DNA of 64,000 nucleotides from Silene conica (lineage: Eukaryota > Streptophyta > Magnoliopsida > Caryophyllales > Caryophyllaceae), in NCBI GenBank assembly GCA_029255685.2, contig CM055311.2, positions 61,345,048-61,409,047 on the forward strand. Reading direction: 5' to 3'. Positions 59,401-64,000 of the stretch are shown here, piece after piece (the first letter of the stretch is position 1; each line of letters begins with the position of its first letter). Under the pieces are notes generated by a model. It had not been told where the DNA came from and ran no database searches. It saw nothing but the letters and a program-made list of their open reading frames with translations. Position numbers and translations under genes: made by a program.

Positions 59401-60892
59401 GGTGCACTTGATCCTTCGCCAAACAAATAGCCCTTAAGTTATCACAATATAACGAAGCAATCTCTTGATGTGGACCAAGCTTATTTACGAGCCCCTTTAA
59501 CCATAAAGTCTCCTTAGCTGCCGTTGTTAAAGCAATATACTCTACCTCCGTTGTTGACAAAGTCACAGAAGATTGTAATGTTGACTTCAAAATAACAACA
59601 GAACCACCAAGTGTAAAAACATACCCGGTTACGGACCTCCTATTATCTATATCCGCAGCATAATCAGAATCAGAATATCCAACAACCAAACACTCATCAT
59701 CATTCCCGTAAACAAGACCAACATCCGCCATTCCTCCCATGTAACGGAAAATTCTCTTTACCGCTAACTAGTGTTCTTTGCCAGGTCGAGCCATAAACCT
59801 CCTAACAACACTAGTAGCATGTGCAATATCCGGCCTAGTGCAAACCATGACATAGATTAAACTGCCAACTGCACTAGCATAGGGAACCGTTGACATATAA
59901 AACTTCTCAGCTTCAGTTTCAGGTGCAGAAGATATAGTTAGCTTACCAACATTATAAGGAGTATTTAAGGTTTAGCATTAGTCATACCAAAACGACCAAA
60001 TATTTTCTCAATGTAGCTTTTCTGAGATAAGAAAAGCTTCTTTTTAGAACGATCCATGTAAATCTCCATCCCTAATATCTTCTTTGCGGACCCTAAATCT
60101 TTCATATCAAACTCTGAACTGAGTAGCTTCTTCAAATTTTCAACATCTGACATTCTCTTAGCAGGAACAAGCATGTCATCGACATATAAGAGTAAATAAA
60201 TCAAAGATTTGTCTTCTAGCTTGTTATGATAAACATAACAATCATATGGGTTTCTCTCATAACCCTGCTCTACCATAAAAGTGTCAATCCTCTTGTACCA
60301 TTGCCTTGGAGATTGCTTAAGTCCATACAAGGACTTCTTTAAATGACATGCAAGATGCTCTTTCCATGGAATTTTGAACCGCTATGGCTGCTTCATTAGA
60401 ATATCTTCCTTCAACTCACCGTGCAGAAAGACAGTCTTGACATCAAGTTGCTCAAGTTCATAATCATAATGTGCCACTATAGTTAGTAACACACGAATAG
60501 AAGTGTGTCTCATAACAGGAGGAAAAATCTCCACATAATCAACTCCCTTTATCTGACTAGACCCCTTAGCAACAAGTCTAGCTTTGTATCTAATTGTCTC
60601 AATCTCTGAAGCTCCCTCCTTTTTCTTAAATACCCATTTACACCCTATCAATTTTCCCTTTTGGTGGTGGCACAAGTTCCAAAGTATTATTCTTGTGAAG
60701 AGACTTCATTTCTTCACCCATAGCAGCAAGCCATTGCATTGACTCACTACTAACAATTACTTCTTTATAAGATAATGGTTCTTCAAACTCAATATCATCA
60801 GCTACCTGTAATGCATAACCAACCATCTCCTTAACATAGCAATAAATTCGTAAACATAAATTACTACGAAAAACGGTCAATTTGTATAACAT
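59401..60892 (-). pseudogene. Copia pol fragment, reverse transcriptase and RNase H, broken
   Basis: Read right to left: an RT start with WLAAMGEEMKSL and GCKWVFKKK (60892-60400), LDVKTVFLHGELKEDI, then YGLKQSPRQWYKR and catalytic YVDD (60330-59965), then RNase H with DSDYAAD, STTEVEYIAL and YCDNLRAI (59740-59401). At least three frame changes separate the pieces and the C-terminal end is lost at 59400. It belongs to a different Copia lineage from the element at 1-15335. No LTRs were found. Confidence 0.9.
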
Positions 60893-61882
60893 AAAATTAA
60901 ATATTATATAATATTTTGTATGTTAATTAGTATTATTTTCATTTTCAATTTTAACAAATCAAGTTAATCAAATAAATAACATCCCAAAATTAGTTATTTT
61001 AAAGTATTTTTGGAACAATAATATGACCAAAAATGTTAGTTAAACTATATAAAGTAAATCAAGAAAAGTTATATTCATTTTTAATTTTTTATATATATAA
61101 CAAACATACATTATTTTTCATGATAATCATATCAATATCAGCATGCCAAAAATATTAGACACAAGAACTAATCTAAAAAGTTTATTTAAAACTACAAAAG
61201 AAAACAATGATAAAAAATACAAAAAAAATACCACAAAGTTCTAGCATAAAACTTCATGGAGGGAAATTTTAATTACGGTAAAAAGTATCTATTCAAGAGT
61301 TTATGTGTAAAACTTCACATAAATATTATTTGAAAAAAACGCTCCAAATATTAAATTAATAATGACACGATAAAAAAAATGGGATATCGAAATTGCAAAA
61401 GAAAAGTACCATAATAGATACTTAACATTTACAAAAATATGAGTAATGACGGGTTTTGGGGGCAGTTATATCTTTTTTCTCTGATAAGGTAAAAAATTAT
61501 ATTGATCCTCTAGATTAGGACCAACCTATTTCATTATTTTGAATGAGGTAAGTTGAAACTATCGGCTTTCAAATCATCTCTAAAGAATTCGACAGGTTGA
61601 TAACTCTGATTTATGAGTGGGTTATGACGATGAAAAATGCATATATAATGAAGAAAATTTTGAGATTTTTGTATTAACATTTACTTATCATTGTATATTG
61701 TAATTCTGTTATCATATTTCAAATTTATATATATTGATTGCGTTTTGATATACTTTGAATATAAACTGTAAGTTAATATTACAATATTTTTAGCATATCG
61801 GTCATATAAAATTATATTACAAATCAAAAATCGAAAATATGACTTATCATTATTTATAAATAACAATACTTGAACCTGCATT
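60893..61882. other. AT-rich non-coding sequence
   Basis: No gene seen. The right part probably belongs to the Helitron that ends at 61912. Confidence 0.55.
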
Positions 61883-61912
61883 CCCGTGCAATTTGCACGG
61901 GATTAAAACTAG
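61883..61912 (+). mobile_element. Helitron 3' terminus, plus strand
   Basis: Perfect hairpin CCCGTGCAATTTGCACGGG at 61883-61901, seven bases before CTAG (61909-61912), followed by host T. This is the standard Helitron 3' structure. The 5' TC end was not located. Confidence 0.75.
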
Positions 61913-62218
61913 TTAAGCCTTAAAATAAAGACATTGAAAATATTTACAACATGTGCATTTACATATTTGACCTACTCTAGTTAATAGGGTGACACTAGAA
62001 CGAAAAATATAAACATTAATTAGATATAAAACATGTGCTTTCTAAATAATCTATCTCATTGACACTTGACTGCTTTACCCAATACCCCATCCAAGCAATA
62101 TGTATATTTGACCCGTCTCAAATTTACGACAGTTTAACGAGTCTAATTTCGCCCTTACCAAAATTAATGGTTTAATCACTAATTTCACCCTTACCGAAAT
62201 TAAGGATTTAATTACTAA

Positions 62219-62252
62219 TTAGTTTTAATCCCGTGCAAAAAATGCACGGGTT
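62219..62252 (-). mobile_element. Helitron 3' terminus, minus strand
   Basis: On the minus strand a CCCGTGCA/TGCACGGG hairpin with an A/T loop is followed by ATTAAAACTAA and a host T. It resembles the 61883 terminus closely, so the same family is present in opposite orientation. The element would run right, toward eIF3b. Its 5' end is not identified. Confidence 0.72.
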
Positions 62253-63389
62253 TATCTTCAAAATTACGGGATATATATGCAAAATATTAGCTTTTATTGT
62301 AGGTTTTGAAATATTGACGGGTGTAATTATTTTAATCCCGAAATTAAAATATTTTTAATTATTTTTATTGTTTATCATAAATCGTCTTTAATTTAACATA
62401 TGTGAATTAATTTATTTATTGATTAGGATGAGTTTAAGGGTTCTTTATCATAAAAAATTTAGTTGTTTATTCTTAATTTATCTGTTTTATTGGGAATTAG
62501 GATAATTCATCGCAAATTTGTCAGATTGAAAAATTTACAACTTTCATTGATTGACTAATTTATGAGGAAGCAGGGGAATAATTAACAACTTTCATTAGCT
62601 TATTTTTTTTTTTATAATAAATTACATAAATACTGTGATTATTGGTCTTTTATAAAAAAAATATTATTGTGTTCGAATTTTTTGAAAAATTATTGTTCCT
62701 TTAAAGTATTTTTTATTTTATTTTTATGAGTAATTTATGGTTTTAACATATGTATAAATTTTCGTTCAATTTGATGTATATATATTTATTGACAAAGTTT
62801 GTAAAAAATAAATAAGATGAAATCTGGAACAATATTAGTTATTAAAATTTATTCTCTTTTGTATAACTCATATATCACTAATTTCTTCTTTAATCAATTT
62901 TCATAACTATCCGAGATGTTAATTTTATGACAATAATTTTTGTTTAGCCAATTAACTTATATTTAATACTTTTAAACTTTTAATTTTATTGAAGAAAGTA
63001 AACATATAGTTACACTTACTATTTTCACTAAACTTTGCAATAAGAAAATAGAATAAGAGAAAAGAGATAGTGGGAAGAATTAGTAGGAAGAAAGAGAGTA
63101 ATTAATTAGTTTGGTGATAGTCGGGAGTAAGTGGATATCTTAATTTTTTTCTTAATTAAAAAAAAGATAGCCAATTAGAAGACTTGAAATGTCTTTCCTT
63201 TTATAGAAAGGAGATTTCCCAATCCGAATACCCATGGGTTTTGATTTACTACATAAAGGTTTTATTCTCAAATAAAAACCCGACCCACCCGTATACACTC
63301 TCGCAGCACTCAATATATTCTCCCCAAACCCTAATTCTCACTTATTATCCTCTCCACTAAATCTCTCACCACCGCGATTACCTTCAATA
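62253..63389. other. Upstream region of eIF3b
   Basis: AT-rich, no gene seen. It includes the presumed promoter and 5' untranslated region of eIF3b; a CT-rich leader lies at about 63300-63380. Confidence 0.6.
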
Positions 63390-63819
63390 ATGGCTGTAGA
63401 TTTTGAAGAAAGGGCCACCGCCCTCGGCATTGATCTATCCCAGGTTAATTGGGATTCAATCAAATTACCATCAGGAGAGGATTTCGGCATTAAAAGGTTT
63501 CATATTTGATTGTTGTAATTCAGTTTGTTTATACTTTTATCTAATTACCCTGTTTTAATTCGATTTTGACGTGGTTTATTGCAGCGATGATGAAGATCTC
63601 AGGGAAGAACAAATTGAATTCGAGCAGGGGTTTGGTAACATTGTTGTTGTTGATAATTTACCCCAAGTTCTGCCTGAAAAGTTTGATAAGCTTGAGGCTG
63701 TTATTCGTAAGATTTACAGTCAAATGGGTGTTATCAAAGAGAACGGATTCTGGATGCCAGTTGATGAGAAAACTGGCAAATCTCTTGGTTATTGTTTTAT
63801 TGAATTTAATACTCCCCAG
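63390..63819 (+). CDS. Eukaryotic translation initiation factor 3 subunit B, first two exons
   Basis: Scaffold subunit of eIF3, which binds the 40S ribosome during initiation. Exon 1 is 63390-63496 and exon 2 is 63585-63819; introns are GT-AG and the gene continues past the window. The start MAVDFEERATALGIDLSQV resembles plant eIF3b. The protein then has the acidic SDDEDL stretch and the N-terminal RRM, with RNP2 NIVVVDNLP and RNP1 GYCFIEF. Exon 2 ends at NTPQ. Nothing is broken in the visible part. Expected full length is over 700 residues, so most of it lies outside. Confidence 0.95.
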
Positions 63820-64000
63820 GTAACAACTCTCTACTTTAGGGTTTGTTAATATTTTGGGTGGATATGTGTATAATATGATGATTTTGTTGATATATATTGA
63901 ATATATATGTTTAGGTTACTGAGAATTGTAAGGTTGTATGATTATAGCGTTCTCTTAGTATTTTCGTGGTTTCTTAATTTGGGGTTGGATGTTCTTAGCT

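Overview
This window is plant nuclear DNA. It has spliced genes with GT-AG introns, a plastid-type phytoene synthase, the first exons of a plant eIF3b, TTTAGGG-type telomere-like repeats, and dense nested LTR retrotransposons of plant lineages. It looks like a eudicot with a repeat-rich genome; I cannot name the species from sequence alone. Only two ordinary host genes are visible: phytoene synthase (six exons, 34020-37676, complete) and the 5' end of eIF3 subunit B (63390 to beyond the window).

Positions 1-31147 are a nest of retrotransposons built on a decayed Ty3/Gypsy pol fragment (minus strand, 31147 down to 15336). Two elements landed in it. A Ty1/Copia element (minus, from before base 1 to 15335) sits beside its RNase H. 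A degenerate long-LTR element (minus, 15833-29449, target duplication AACTC) sits between its RT and RNase H. The Copia was then split next to its RT YVDD motif by a gag-only Copia relative (1317-9550, duplication CTAGG). The long LTR of the second element was split by an Athila-like gag-protease element (plus, 19890-28000).

Positions 31591-37700 hold the phytoene synthase gene and its flanks. Positions 38104-56787 are a tandem duplication of a unit of about 0.86 kb, and each copy was hit by a different transposon. Unit 1 holds a 4640-bp TIR element (38303-42942, 8-bp duplication TTTTAAAA) with a plant mobile domain gene, a convergent ORF of unknown family, a 118-bp-arm foldback and telomere-like repeats, but no recognisable transposase. 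Unit 2 holds a Helitron (43710-55958) that itself received a second gag-only Copia element (44593-53741, duplication ATATG). Each unit supplies the empty site for the insertion in the other. Positions 56788-63389 hold a foldback, a LINE 3' fragment, a broken Copia pol and Helitron termini, up to eIF3b.

Three observations stand out. First, short TCG/CGA palindromes recur at exactly 21-bp spacing in three unrelated element types. Second, the PMD element is a well-bounded TIR transposon with unusual cargo. Third, both gag-only elements carry the same small GT-AG intron near the end of gag, at the codon where the autonomous relative has a donor-like GGTATGT.
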